Positions 9,891-21,740 of a DNA stretch of 64,000 bases are shown here, one piece after another. Below the pieces are notes generated by a model that saw only the letters and a list, made by a program, of their open reading frames with translations, was not told where the DNA came from and ran no database searches. Positions within the stretch are counted from its first letter, which is position 1, and each line of letters starts with the position of its first letter. The translations under genes and the position numbers were made by a program. This DNA comes from Stenocarpella maydis. Lineage: Eukaryota; Ascomycota; Sordariomycetes; Diaporthales; Diaporthaceae. The stretch covers positions 372,001 through 436,000 of the forward strand of contig NQMI01000018.1 in assembly GCA_002270565.1 (NCBI GenBank), written 5' to 3'.

Positions 9891-11802
9891 TCAGTTGATC
9901 TCCTGGATCCATATCTAGTATATTGTCAGCATGTCTCTCAGGTGCGTCTTGAAGTGCAGGTTACTCACCTCCAATTTTCCAACCTCCAGCCTCTGTTTGC
10001 GGGCCTGCGACTTGACACCCATCATAACCATCTCAAGATCATCTTGATCGCCCATGGTAATCATGTCCTCAGGTGAATCCTCGTCTCGAACCTTGATCTT
10101 GAAACGACGACGAAGCCCGAATTTTTCGCGCACACGATCAACCAGATCGGAGAATTCCACCGCGGTTCCGACCATTATGTAGCGAACATCGTCGGCGTGT
10201 ACCTTGACCCTGACCTTGCGAGCTTCAGGTCTTCTTGACTGAGCCCGTGAAGAGCCTGAGTTCGACACTGTCCCGGTTCCGCGTCGGGGGTTCATCATCT
10301 CGAAGTCACCCTCGTCAATAGATCCTCCGTCGTAGTCGCTACCGTCTTCTTCATCCTCCTCGGCATAGCGTTGCTGGTTACGGCGTGCATTCGACCGGCG
10401 AGATCCCGCACCATACATGTCGTAGAGATCGTCCGGGTAGGCATCCTCATCGTCGACTGGAGACTTCCTCTGCTTCTGAGCCATGGGGCGACTGGCGGCC
10501 GAAGGCGCCCGCGACGGTGGTGGCCGCCTGTCCTGAGGGGACTGATACCTGTCCTGAGGCGAATTCGCTTTCTCGTATCTGTCCTGATTCCTTGCTCTCT
10601 CAATGTTGAGTTTCGCAGGCATGGGCTTCGGACCATTGCGCACAGAAGCACCCCGAGAGGGGAGTTGTCCACTAGGCTTATCGTTCTCCGGGGGAGGCGT
10701 GGGGGGAAAGACGTTGTTCGACCCTTGTGGCGCCCCAGGCCCATCATTCTGTCGCGCTCTGCTCGCGAGGTTAGGCTTGACGAGGTTGGTGGCAGCGAAG
10801 GAAATATTATCAGCTGGTCTGTCATCCTTGACATCGGCTTTGCCAGCCTAGAATTTGGTACCACGTCAGCAGGAGCCGCAATGATGACTTCACTACACAC
10901 GAGGGAAGATTATGCTTTGCGGGTGCAAACGTCGCAGCGAGACGTAACTTACATTCTTGATTTCGGAACCAGCGAAGCCAGTGAATGCGTTGGCTCGGTC
11001 CGAGGCCGCGACCAGACGAGCCTTCCCAAGGTAGTCCTTCGTCTTCAGGTTCCTGACCTTGGCCTCGTTCGGCCGGTAGACGACTCCGACCGGAATTGAG
11101 AATACGGTGTAACCCTGGCGAGCGGGTTAGTTGGGCATTGCCCGGGAACCGCCAAGCGTTCAGGTATAAACCTCTTACCTCTGCCTCTTCTCGGATGGCC
11201 TCGTCGATGACGTTGTGGTCTTCCACCACCTTCTCCTTCACAGCGTAGGACAGATCTTGCATACCGGCGTCCTTCTGCTGCAGGTAAATGTAGCACAGAC
11301 CTCGGTTAAAGAGGACCTCGCAGGAATAGAGCTTGAAAAGCAACCCCAACTGCGCGTAGTCGATCATGGTGTTGCCGCGGAGGTAGAGGAGCGTGTCGTT
11401 GAAGTTGGCTAGGGCCTCTTCAAAGTCGCCCAAGAGGAAGTTGGAAACACCTTGCTGGAAATACGCAACGGCGAGATACTGATCCAGACGGATAGCACGC
11501 TGATAACATTCGACCTGAGGGAGCGAGTCAGTAGAGTTCGCAAAGCAGATCATCATAATCTGTTAGAGTTACGGAAATACTTACGGCCTTTTCGTGCTCT
11601 CCTAGTGTGGCGTGGATCACGCCCATGTTGAAGAGAATCTTGGACGTATCGGCAATTGGCTCAAAGTCCTTCAGTGCCTCGTCGAACTCGTTGTTGTCGT
11701 ACCGCGCGAGGGCGGAGACCCAACTTTCTATTTCCTGTCGGGACCATCAGCAACTAGGCTACTTGAGAGTTTTGCCGAGTGACAAACCTGTTTCAAGGAC
11801 AT
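9891..11802 (-). CDS. noxR: NADPH oxidase regulator NoxR (p67phox-like), TPR and PB1 domains
   Basis: Six exons on -: 11788-11802, 11585-11734, 11179-11514, 10953-11114, 9969-10847 and 9891-9914, giving 521 residues. Coding exon 1 is only 15 nt (MSLKQ) and the last exon 24 nt (IWIQEIN), both with clean GT-AG junctions. Residues from about 6 to 170 form TPR helices (ARYDNNEFDEALKDFEPI, FNMGVIHATLGEHEKA, AYFQQGVSNFLLGDFEEAL, FNRGLCYIYLQQKDAGMQ), the Rac-binding part. They are followed by the p67phox-like activation region (EGYTVFSIPVGVVYRP). A proline-rich, disordered middle (FPPTPPPEND and RRPPPSRAP) leads to a C-terminal PB1 domain from about residue 432 (KVRVKVHADDVRYIMV; acidic loop DEDSPEDMITMGDQDDL). 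Fungal NoxR lacks the SH3 domains of animal p67phox, as here. It activates NoxA/NoxB at the membrane with RacA, and its PB1 binds Cdc24 in studied fungi. Confidence 0.95.
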
Positions 11803-14250
11803 AATTGCACAGAGCCAAAGTTTGTGTCTCGAGAAAGGGAGGAATGGAGGCAGGCGTTCGTGTGCGGTCGACGAACGTCTATGGCCTCGTGCCTGTGGTG
11901 CGAGGTAGGTTCCACACGGCGCGCAGTCTTTGAAAGCGCTGGGTAAATATTAAGACACGAATGGGATGGGTGGGGCCTCCTGGGGAAAGGGTTGCGGGCA
12001 CTTGCACTCCACTGCAGACTCAATAGCCAACTAAGCAGGTGGGTGGGTTCCAGGCGAAGTTCTGGGAAGATCAAGGTGAGGCGGTTGAGTCGGCTCGTTT
12101 CCAACGGCTTTTCGTCGGTGTGAAGTAAAGGACCGATGGTGGTGGTTGAGAAAAGTCCCCGCCGTACCAAGCCGTTCTTTACAGTTGCTCCGTCCTTTAC
12201 CAATAGATCACCCCACTAGTGGGCACTTGGCGTGTGATTACTTGCGTGCAGCAGGCCGTTCGATTTGATTGATGTCGACACAGGGATCCAATTTGGCCCT
12301 GTCCGGGTGTTGTGCGTTGCCGTAGGTGCGTTGTATAGATAGATAGGTGTAGGTTCCAGCCCGAATCAGTCAATCTTGGTTTATTCTCCGTGTGCCGGCA
12401 CTAGCAGATCCGACCGGCTGACCCAAGGATTCCAATAGCCCAAAATCTGGCAACTCTCGTCTGATTGTGGAGGCGTGTCTGTCGGAAAGGACTGGAAGAG
12501 GATGTCGAGGGGTTGGGGAGCTTGATGAGGGGGCTGGTTGCTCAATGTTGGCAGGGCGGCTGCTCTGATCGAAGGGGAGCGTGTGGAGGAAAATGAGTGG
12601 ATGGTGGACGACAAAGCCAGCGCCTAACCGGAGGGGTTGGAGAAAGTAGGAGGGAGCGGTGCGCCAGGCGTGCTCTGCAGCTGGATCGGCGAGGGAAAAA
12701 AAAAGTGGCAGAGGTGCGGTAGTAGTGTGCGGACGGCTTGTTGCGCGGTAGGGGGGCCATGTACATAGGTATATCATGCACGGGCTGAGGCTGGAGCACC
12801 AGTGCTGGATCCCAGTTCATGATCTGCCTGGATCCCGCGACCGCCCTCCCTCAAACACCACCAACAAGAAGCTGCCCGTCTCAAACCGCCTCACGGTGCC
12901 TGTGCGTGGACCTCAGAGGGATGAAGCAGCTGCGGGCCAACTGGTGTGACTGGAGTGAGCCACTCCTTGTGGGCAAGGGGTCTTGGGCCCCTGGGCCCTT
13001 GGGCGGCGCAAGGGGAGCTGGCGGGCCTGAGACGCTAGAGGCCTGGACAGGGGGTCCCTGACCACTGACAGCAGGCTGTCCAAGGGGGTGCATCTAAAAC
13101 GCCACAGCTGGGCACTGTCTGGGGATATACTTTCGTTTTGCCGTTACTGTTTTCCGTCTCCTGTTTGTTTTCGCGCTCGACAGACGGGTGGACTGACGGA
13201 TAGGAACAGTTGAGAGGAGCAAAGCCGCCACGTCTCAAGTGTCCAGGGCCACGATCTGAACCGCCCCTCCCCCTAGAGATCGCGATGTTAACCGTGGGCG
13301 GCCATTGGGAAACAAATGAGCAGCCATGCCCCATCTCCGCAGATCCAGGCTCCCTCGATGTGATCAAACATGATCGAATGTTTTCTCGCCGGCATCGAAC
13401 GTTGGGAGGGCGGAGGTGGTGGTGGTGGTGGGGGGGAGGCCCGACATAACCGACGGCGTCGACCCAAGCCCAGGAAGTCTTGGGCCATGTGCCGGGCACG
13501 GGGCGGCAGAGACGGCACCACCAGGTTGGAACTTCTTGGTCGATGTCGTTCGACCCCCCAAGCTGTCGATACCGGCCACTGAGCGAGGAGCAGCTGAAGT
13601 AACATCGTGGTGTACGTCTCAGGACGGCTGGACGGCATGCACAGCCTGTCAAATCTGAGCCCAGCCGCCCGCCAAGCGGCCTTACCCCCGCGACCACAGC
13701 AGCCCCGGAGCTGTGCTTGAGCTCTGGTGATGGTGCTGGCAGTCCGGCCAGTGGTGACGAGCTGTGTGCATCGTCTTCGTTGGACGACTGTCTAGGACCG
13801 CTGGCCCATTGTGGAGAGCGCCTGGCTGTCAGTCTGTGCGTGTATGCAATAACACGATAGGCTTGCGTATAGTCTAATAGTGTAATCGTCCTCTGCTCGG
13901 TGCGTGCCGGAGCAGGTGTGCACCTGCAGGATCCCTGGACGCAGCGGGCACGCTCTGCCATGTCTTGGTGTGTTGTTGGGCGAGCTGCTGGCTTGCTGGC
14001 CGGTGATGGGGATCGTCGATAACGCCACGTCGATGTCGGCTGTCACAGGTTGGTCTGAATGTTGACGCCCTCGGCGATCGAGTGCCTTGGCTTGGTTCAA
14101 TGCACCGACTCGCGCAGGGCCCCGCGAGCTCTCGATTGGCCTGGAGCACAGCTGGGCACCCCGAGTGGCCCCTGCCCTGCTCGGCGCTTATACAACTCAA
14201 CTCCCCTACCCAGCACCTAGTATTGTTCTAGGCATAGGCTTACCCTGATC
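11803..14250. other. Non-coding stretch upstream of noxR
   Basis: Holds the noxR promoter near 11803-12250. A long - strand open frame at 13035-13961 (308 codons) overlaps several other open frames and encodes low-complexity Arg/Ser/Pro/His sequence with a His run from a CCA/GGT repeat (13414-13432). I take it as chance openness in GC-rich DNA. No RNA gene is recognised. Confidence 0.45.
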
Positions 14251-16856
14251 TTTCCTCTTTGGGGCGACAAGCACACACGCTTGACACTAACGCAGGCAAA
14301 GCACCAGCACATCGGGACCTTCCCGCAGGGCAAGTAATGATGACCGGCAGGACATATGCGGTCTGGTCTGACTCGACGAGTGTCCACTTTTGGCACCGTT
14401 GCCGTGCTGCCGTGCTGCACCACGCTTGGCCTATGTCCTTTTCATGGATTTTTCTCGAAGGAAATCCTGCTCCTATTGAGCATGCACCCAGGAGGCGCAG
14501 CAGCAGATGCGGTGAACATGCCTCCTGTCTCCTGGCCGGCCGTGCGAATGCCAGACGCCACCTCTCTCCTCCCCTCTCTCACTCAACATCGCGAACAACG
14601 AATCCTCATCTTTTTTTTACAAAAAAAAAAAAAGGCCGCCAGACCTCAGACTCGTCGGATAAATGGGCATCGCGATCGGCTGCCGTGCTGCAGGCGACAT
14701 CCAGCCGGGGCCCAAAATGCAGCCAGTATCACACCCTATTTTCGGACCACGAGTCACACTCCCCGGGGCTGCCAGAGCACCTTGTGGCCGTCACAGACCA
14801 CATTGTGGCCAGTGGTCTGAGATCCCCGGCGGACCATTGAGATCCCACGTGCCCACGCAAACTCAATCGTCCAAGAGTGGAGTGTTATCTACGGCATAGG
14901 CCACTTCGTTGCGCTCAAACACTATATTCCAATACTTATAGGTGCGTAAAATCCCCGGAATATCTCGTGCATTTAAGCACTCTGGTCTTCGCATGATAGC
15001 TTCAGAGGGAATAAGCACTCATCACATGCAGGTGCATTGCCCCTCTCCCAAAAGAGCCGTCCTTGGCTGCATGGTACGATCTCTCGACGAACGCCTACCC
15101 GACATAGCTCTCGGGCCTTTCAGAAGTCTGACCCATGGCTATGTGATCTAGGGACTTCTGGCGCAATACTGTATGCGTCGCTCATTTCCAGGCTTGACAG
15201 ACAAGTCCAAACAAACAGTCCGTACACAGCTCTCGGACAAAAGAAACCACCTACTCGTCAGCTTCTTCGTTCCCCTGCAGGGTTGCATTTTGGGGTACTA
15301 TGTAAATGCACCGTGTGTGTGACCTTCGGCTGCTCCCATATTGGGGGCTCCACAAAATCTGAACACACCAGACCTGCATGGCAGTGCTGTGGTCCCCTAG
15401 TATAATAATGGAGAACCTGCGAAACTCGCTTCCCCGGCACGTGTTTGAAGGGTACCTAAGTAACGAGAAAGCCGTTGCCGTAACCATACGCCGCACACTA
15501 CACTAGGTGAACGAACGCTGGGAGACGGTCTTCTCACTTCGACCCTCCAGCATGCAAGATCTGCAGATACAGGCCCAATCAAGGGTCTAATCTTGATGTT
15601 CTGTTGCTGACTTGAACGTAGCCACCAACCATCTCTTTGCCAGACGGCCAAGTGGGTCGGCATGGCTTGACCACACAGCATAGCGTGCACCCGAATCCCA
15701 TCGGGTGCCTCCTGTCATCGAGTCAGAATTACCTACCAGGTTTCGGTCTTTCCAGATGGCCCGGCGTTCTGCAACCGCCCCTCAGGCACGGTTCGCAGGA
15801 GAAGGGTGATACGGAACTTAGAGCTGGACGATCTGACGTCTTGCCCTGTTTCCTTGTAAATCCACAGCGTCACAGTGTTTCTCTGCCTCGTTGCACTCGG
15901 AGCCGCCGACTTGTCCGCCTCGTGCTCCGGGATCAACAAAGCACCCCGCAATCTACTTCAGGGTGCCGACTACCACATGGGCTATGAAAACTGGCAATTC
16001 AAAAATGTCAAAGACTTAGACAAGATTTGTGGCGAAGTAGCCAGCAAAGACCTTCCGAAACTTTCCCAAGAGCTGCACCGACCGAGCAAACAGGCGATGG
16101 CAGTCTCAGTGCCGGACCAAGGCGACCGACTACAGCGATGAACCCTCCACAGGCTCCCATCACTCGCAACCTTGGCTCTGCGACAAGACCTCTGACGCTG
16201 GTAGGGACAGGGGCCCTCCCTTGTCAATGGCTGGGCCTTCGTCTCATATTCCCCTTGCCCACACTCTGGGAGGGTCGGCTTCCGGTCTGCAGTGGGTGGA
16301 GCAGGACCTTTATTCTCGATCGATTCCCTTGCGACAATACCTTCGCCCAAGGCCTCGATGGTTCCTCTACGGGCAAGCAAGCTGCCCTCATCCCGGCAGC
16401 CTGGCGCTAGGAATCGGGAGCCATGCTACGATAGCCAAGTCGGACGTCAGATCGAAGAAGGTCTGGACTTTCCCGCTTCTTTCGGCCGGCGGCATGTTGC
16501 AGCATCCCGTACACGCCATTCGTACTTGTCAAGTCGGTTTTACTTCAACAGCGGAGCCCTGGTCAACCGCATCAACACGGTCGTCACCTAATACTCGTTA
16601 CATAGCCAAGTTTGGCCTAGTGTTGTTGTCGTCTCAACAATGACAGACCACAACTCGTGGGCTGGCAGTGCGATCCCCAGTACAGATTGACATTCGTTAC
16701 CATCACACTGGGACGTGGACGACTTCCCACTCGAAAACACGTTATGCTTAGCTCCTGCCCAGGCTAACGGATCTTCCAAAGACCCCACATCATAGCTACC
16801 TGACGACAACCGGTAGGATATGAGGGCTCGGGACGCGGTGCTGAGAACCCCTGTAT
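14251..16856. other. Unassigned region, possible decayed sequence
   Basis: No gene is supported. A T8-AC-A13 element lies at 14611-14633. Between about 15875 and 16640 overlapping + frames are open (88, 127 and 140 codons) with fragments that look protein-like, but no single spliced model or known domain emerges. Either a decayed gene or chance. Confidence 0.35.
14611..14633. repeat. T8-AC-A13 inverted homopolymer
   Basis: Eight T, the dinucleotide AC, then thirteen A form a perfect A/T inverted repeat in GC-rich surroundings. It may be a slippage hot spot or a nucleosome-excluding element. No gene end lies next to it. Confidence 0.8.
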
Positions 16857-18288
16857 TCACAGCATGCCGTTCTTGACCTCATCCTTTCTCTCCTCCCACA
16901 AGGTCTTGCCTGTGCAGGAGCACACAGTCTTGTCGTTGTCCCACACCCCTGCACTCCGAGCAATGACGCCGACAACGGTGTTCTCGTCATTCTGTAAAGC
17001 CTTTCCCCCTGCCTCGTCTTGACGGGTCACGACGAAGGCATGCCCTATGACCTCCCACACCTGGAATGGCCGGTCGAGGAATATGCTCCCTCGGCCGTCT
17101 CGTCCGACCTCCACCTTGCCAAGCTCTCCTCTCACTTGGTCTTTCTGGCCCAGCTGGCTGGTGAGGTCGCCCTTCCACACAGGTCCAGTTGAGGATGCAC
17201 CGTCCGCCAGGTTTCCAAATTCACGAATGGTGACCTGATAGGTGCCGGGCTCGACGCCGCGCAGTGTCAGGTCCACGAGCGTCACCGTCTTGGACACCTC
17301 GACCATGCGCGCCAGCCCTCTCACCTCTCTGTGCTTGTGATGGTCGGGGACCTGGTCTCGCTCCTCCTTGAGCTGGGCATATGTCTCAAGTATACTGACT
17401 GCCGAGCCTGAAAGTTGATGAGAGGAGTGAATCCAGGGGTCAGCCTATGCGCTCAGCCACGTTGTGATTGTGCGTTCGCGTGCCGCCGCGACACGTCCCG
17501 CAAACAGATAAGCTTTTATGTCAGGTGGTTTCCAGACACCATATAAACATGGATTACAGAACGAGCACGAAAACCATGGGGGCCGGCCGGGGTGGCAACT
17601 CACTATTTGAGCCCCCCGAACCTCTTAGGATCGCATCCCTGCCAGTTGCCTCAATCGTCGAGACAATCGTTGATGGAGGCGCTGTAACATCATGCCACGC
17701 AAATCAGCAATCGGTCAAGAAACACGTTAACGCCAAGCGCCCGGGCCTTTCCTGTAGCCAGGCCACCCGGATGACTCAATGCGACATGGTGTATCACGGA
17801 GAGAGAAACGAGGCACCACAACCAGTCGAGCCCATACCTGTACCTTCAACTCTGACGAGTTGCTCCTTCAAATTTGCCTCGACCTTGGAAATGCCAGCGA
17901 CTTTGTAGAGCGAGTCTGAAACGTCCTTGACGCAGCCCTCGCAGGTCATAGGAACGGCAAAGACGGCCTGTTGGTTGCGGGCGTTTCATTAGCCACGCTC
18001 GACCTCCTGAGTGACCATGAAGCACCGACTCGTGGGTGCAATTATAAGCCGCCGTTGCTCGGTGTGAACAGGGCCATGGTTGGGGCTCAGAGTTGGCGGG
18101 AGATGATAACGAACCTCGAACTTCTGGTCTACCGTCATCTTCTGGATACTAGATGAGTTGTGCTTATGAGGAGACTTCAGGGGCGGGTTATCCGGTCGCT
18201 GCCGCTGCTGGACGTAATATGCGCCTGCTGCTGAGCCGAGGACTGCGATGCCAGAGATACCACGCAGATAGCGAAGGGAGCTGCTCAT
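16857..18288 (-). CDS. ccs1: Copper chaperone for superoxide dismutase (Ccs1/Lys7)
   Basis: Four exons on -: 18115-18288, 17838-17967, 17604-17681 and 16857-17407, giving 310 residues. Domain 1 carries the copper-binding loop VPMTCEGC (Cys67, Cys70) of an Atx1-like fold, ending in VEG. Domain 2 is the SOD-like docking domain, with TYQVTIREFGNLADG and a GVIARSAGVWDN segment in place of the metal ligands of real Sod1. Domain 3 is the short tail with VCSCTGKTLWEERKD, whose CxC pair (Cys290, Cys292) transfers copper and forms the Sod1 disulfide. The first 50 residues are Ser/Arg/Ala-rich with a hydrophobic stretch (ISGIAVLGSAAGAYYV), as in a mitochondrial presequence. A second ATG at codon 51 (MTVDQKFE) begins the conserved chaperone itself. 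The gene is divergent from uL13m. Confidence 0.95.
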
Positions 18289-18733
18289 TGACGGTGCAGA
18301 CAAGACGAGACTAATTAATAGGGAGAGGGCGAATAGAGACGGGCGAGCAAATCAGATTCATGTCACGCCATATCACCTTCTTAATACTGGTATTGCTTTG
18401 AAATCGCCTTGAGCCCGGGACTCCGCCGTGCGGCAACTCTCCAGTGGGACCGACACGGCGGAACACCCCTGTCTTGCGTGGCTTCCGCGGGTGAGTTTGG
18501 GCCACTCGGTCGATTAGATAAGCTAAGCTGCCTTTCCAATTTTTGGCATCGGCTCTCATGCTCCGGCTAGGACTACGGCTTGAGCGATGCGATTACTATA
18601 GAGGCCACCGACGACGACGACGACGACACTTCGGTGACCTGATCCGGAACATCATATTAATCCCGAGGTAGCTTACCCGATCGCCCATACCGCCGGTGGA
18701 TGTGGGGACACAGCTCCTCGTGAACATCACAAC
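18289..18733. promoter_or_regulatory. Divergent promoter of ccs1 and mitochondrial uL13m
   Basis: A 445-bp stretch separates the two start codons. A CGA trinucleotide run (about 18608-18628) lies inside. Sharing of regulatory sites is inferred only from the head-to-head layout. Confidence 0.55.
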
Positions 18734-19402
18734 ATGTCGCAGACAGTCGGTCTCGTGAGTAGATGATGTCCCCTTCCTTCCGCGGTCCCTCTCCAAACCG
18801 CAACCAGAGGTGTCCGCGAACCTACCTCACCGTACCGCCGGACATATCGTGGGCTGACTGTATCCCGCCAGACCAGGCTCGCCTACTCGCGGGTATGGCA
18901 CAGCATCTCCGCCTCGGCGCCGCACCCGACCCTCAGCACGATCAAGTCCCCGCCAGAGGCCGTGACCCCGCCGTCCCTGGGCCGCCTGGCGTCCCGCATC
19001 GCGACCCTCCTCATGGGCAAGCACAAGCCCATCTACGACCCGTCGACCGACTGCGGCGACTACGTGGTGGTGACCAACTGCGCGGCGCTGCACACCACCG
19101 GCCACAAGAAGTGGCGCAAGAGCTACTACCGGCACAACACGCGTCCCGGCTCCCTCAGGGAGGTCACCATGGACGTGCTCATGGAGAAGTGGGGCGGCAG
19201 CGAGGTCCTCCGCAAGGCCGTCAGCGGCATGCTGCCCAAGAACCGCCTACGCAAGAAGAGGCTGGCGCGCCTCAAGGCTTTCGAGGGGGAGGCGCACCCG
19301 TACGAGCAGAACCTGGCGAGGTTTGGGGGCAAGGTCGTCGGGAGCGAGGGGTGGGCGGAGGTGGCTGGGAAGATTAGGGAGGCTGGGGCCGCGAGGTTAT
19401 GA
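18734..19402 (+). CDS. mrpl23: Mitochondrial large-subunit ribosomal protein uL13m (MRPL23)
   Basis: Exon 1 (18734-18754) encodes only MSQTVGL, and a 117-nt intron (GTGAGT...GCCAG) separates it from exon 2 (18872-19402). The total is 183 residues. Exon 2 shows the uL13 core: TRLAYSRVWHSI, then GKHKPIYDPSTDCGDYVVV, TGHKKWRKSYYRHNTRPG (the conserved Y.H..RPG motif), and the helix VSGMLPKNRLRKKRLARLK. The N-terminal arrangement matches fungal mitochondrial rather than cytosolic uL13. It functions in the mitoribosome large subunit. A tiny first exon is common in this gene in related fungi as far as I know. Confidence 0.95.
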
Positions 19403-20109
19403 GAAGGTGAGGGAGAGGGAGAGTTGGTGTGGGGATTGGTGTATGGCACGACATGATGTGCGACAGCTCATGAAAACGCTGAGCTCGGCAAGGAATAACT
19501 GCTCGGATTGATACCAGCCGTGTACGATTGAGAGGCATGGAACGTCTCGGAAGTACCTACGAATGTTCGTGTCATGCCCTCACTTGCGTATTGTCTTATT
19601 AACGTGTCAGCTTTGCTCTTGTGGGCTGGGAGAAACTACAGTCGCTGTAGAGGGTCCGCTAGGAGACAATGGCTTCGGCGGAGGCGGAAGGTTTGTTGTA
19701 CGGCGGCGTAATCATGGGCAGGCCGAGGTGCGGATGTCACCAGAATCATACGCGAGTTGAGCAGAGACAGCGTTGCAGTCAGACCCTTGCACCACAATCA
19801 AAAGGGCTGTTGGGTTCACGTGGTCACAGTTACAAACCCGCGGTGCGAGTGCGCAAATGCAAATGCTATTTCACGAATGGGAGAGCTGCGCCATCTATGA
19901 ACCCAGTTACGAACCGGACCGGTCTCATGCAGAAGGGGCTCTTGGGAATGGTTCTGCCGCCAGAACAGCATATGCCCCAATGCATAATCCTGCGCGTTGA
20001 CATACCGAGCTGGTGGTAGTCTTAACAGAGTTTAATTGCTCCCCAGGAATTACAAAATGATTTACCTCATCGGCGAGACACCTCGAATAGCTGACACCTG
20101 ACCTGATGT
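19403..20109. other. Convergent intergenic region (uL13m / uricase)
   Basis: 3' regions of two converging genes. No coding frame is supported. The region just downstream of the uricase stop (20109 down to about 19900) was searched for a missed last exon ending in a peroxisomal tripeptide, and none was found. Confidence 0.5.
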
Positions 20110-21179
20110 TCAGGATCGAGCAACCTCGCACTTGATAAGACCATTCGGCCCCGACTGCGGCGCGTACACCTCTGCGTCCTTGCCCGTGTTCTTGAGCCCC
20201 TTGTGCCAGCTCAGGTCTAAGGGCGAAACCATGTCAGTCCGCAACTCACGTATTTGGCGTTGGGCCAGGAGGGGGGGGGAGACGCGGTGCTGGGATGTGA
20301 GGAAAACAAACTCACCAATCTCAAAGTAATGCTTGTTCGGCAGGGAATAGCTGACGAGCTGTGTCTCGGGGACCGCGTCCAGGATCTGCTCGCACATCTT
20401 GTACATGGTGTTCTGCACGCTGGGGCTCTCGTCCTCGGCAAAGGTCTTCATGGTGATTGCCCTGGCGGCCTGCCAGGCTGCGTCGAAGCGTGGCGCCGCC
20501 TCGCGCACGGCGTCGACGCCCGGGAGGGCCTTCCACGCCCAGGACGAGTCGACGTCGGTGGACAGGATGCGGTCCCAGGTCTCGGGCAAGGTGGTGTACT
20601 CGTCGCGCACGAAGCCGTGGAAGGCGGACCCGGTGCTCTTGAGGACGGTGAGCCCCACAATGCCGCTCCTGAGGGAGATGCCGCCGGACCGCGAGACGGT
20701 GGCCTCGACGTTGCGGGTGTCCTGGCCGTCGCGGTAGAAGGAGTGCGGGTGGGGCTTGTCGTCGAGGACCATGCGGGTCCATCGGTGCACGACAACCTTG
20801 ATGTGAGCGGTGGAGATGTGCGGGTAGGTGTCCAGGAAGTGCTGGCCCAGAATGGAGGCAAAGAGCTCTGGCGGGTTGACGGGATGCTCCTTTGCCTTGA
20901 TGTAGATGGTGTTCTTCATCGAGTCCGTGGCCACGACGACGCTGTTGTCGGCCTCTGTGTATCTAGCCCGGCCGTCAGTGGAGGTAATGGCAGACAGACA
21001 GACAGACAGGTAGGTAGATAGATAGATAGAGCGATCTCTTACGATGTCTCGATCTGTCCCTCGAGCAGACAGGTCACTGTCATCTCGGTGACTGTCTGGA
21101 CGCCGGATGCCTCGTCCCTGTGCACCTTGTACACGCGGACATTGTCCTTGCCATACCGGGCAGAAGCGAGTCTGGGCAT
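20110..21179 (-). CDS. Urate oxidase (uricase) without a visible C-terminal PTS1
   Basis: Three exons on -: 21043-21179, 20316-20962 and 20110-20216, giving 296 residues. The enzyme oxidises urate to 5-hydroxyisourate in purine breakdown. Conserved blocks include ARYGKDNVRVYKV (Lys11 of the catalytic Lys-Thr pair), NSVVVATDSMKNTIY (Thr58), HRWTRM, FHGFVRDEYTTLPET, and NKHYFEIDLSWHKGLKNTG with the active-site His. The C-terminus reads NGLIKCEVARS then TGA. Aspergillus uricase continues about six residues past this point and ends in SKL, the peroxisomal signal. That tail is missing here. Intron 1 (80 nt) contains a GACA/GATA tetranucleotide repeat, and intron 2 (99 nt) ends in CCCTTAG. The gene is divergent from Rictor across 2.4 kb. 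Confidence 0.95.
20990..21031. repeat. GACA/GATA tetranucleotide microsatellite in uricase intron 1
   Basis: Runs of GACA, then GGTA, then GATA units on + lie within the first intron of the uricase gene, so they can vary in length without affecting the protein. Confidence 0.8.
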
Positions 21180-21740
21180 GTTGGGAGATTTTTCCGGTTG
21201 GAGAACGCTTAGTGGCGAGGATGACGGAATTGGAGAGAGCAAGAGCTTTGCAACCAGACGGGACGAGATGCAATGCAGGAGCACGCAGATGAACAGTTGT
21301 ATGCTTGCGAAGTTTACCAGGCCGGCTATGCCGCAGACTCGTATGAGAACGGACACTCGGGAGGGCTACCGGGATGCTACACTCATGCAAAGCTTCGTAT
21401 GATGGATGCTATTCAGGGCCACGTAGAATCAGAACGCGACAGGATTGGGTGAGGCATAAGGTGTGAGGCATCTCAATGCCAGGGCCGAGAGTGAGCGGGA
21501 GGGGGCCGTGGAAGTGTTTATATAGTAAGTAACGGTATACCAATCCGCCCTTGACGAGGTGCCCGTCTCGGACCAGCAATGAGCGGCCCCAGTCAACCTT
21601 GGGAAGAGTCAGGAAGCACTGACTAGGTCTCTATCTAGCTACCCTCCCTGGCTGCCAGATGCAGAGCATTTAGACTGCCGGGCCGGGGCTGGCCCTCACG
21701 ACGAAAGAGGCGTCATGGGCTGCCCAGCTCCACGGACCGG

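Noticed and set aside
10371..11099. Plus-strand ORF of 242 codons
   Set aside because: It is the antisense shadow of noxR exons.
13035..13961. 308-codon minus-strand ORF
   Set aside because: Low-complexity Arg/Ser/Pro/His sequence, several overlapping open frames, no domain, and no codon bias like that of the real genes.
20110..20150. Cryptic PTS1 by stop-codon readthrough in uricase
   Set aside because: The TGA is followed by ACA rather than the CTA readthrough context, and the extension up to the next stop does not end in a PTS1-like tripeptide.
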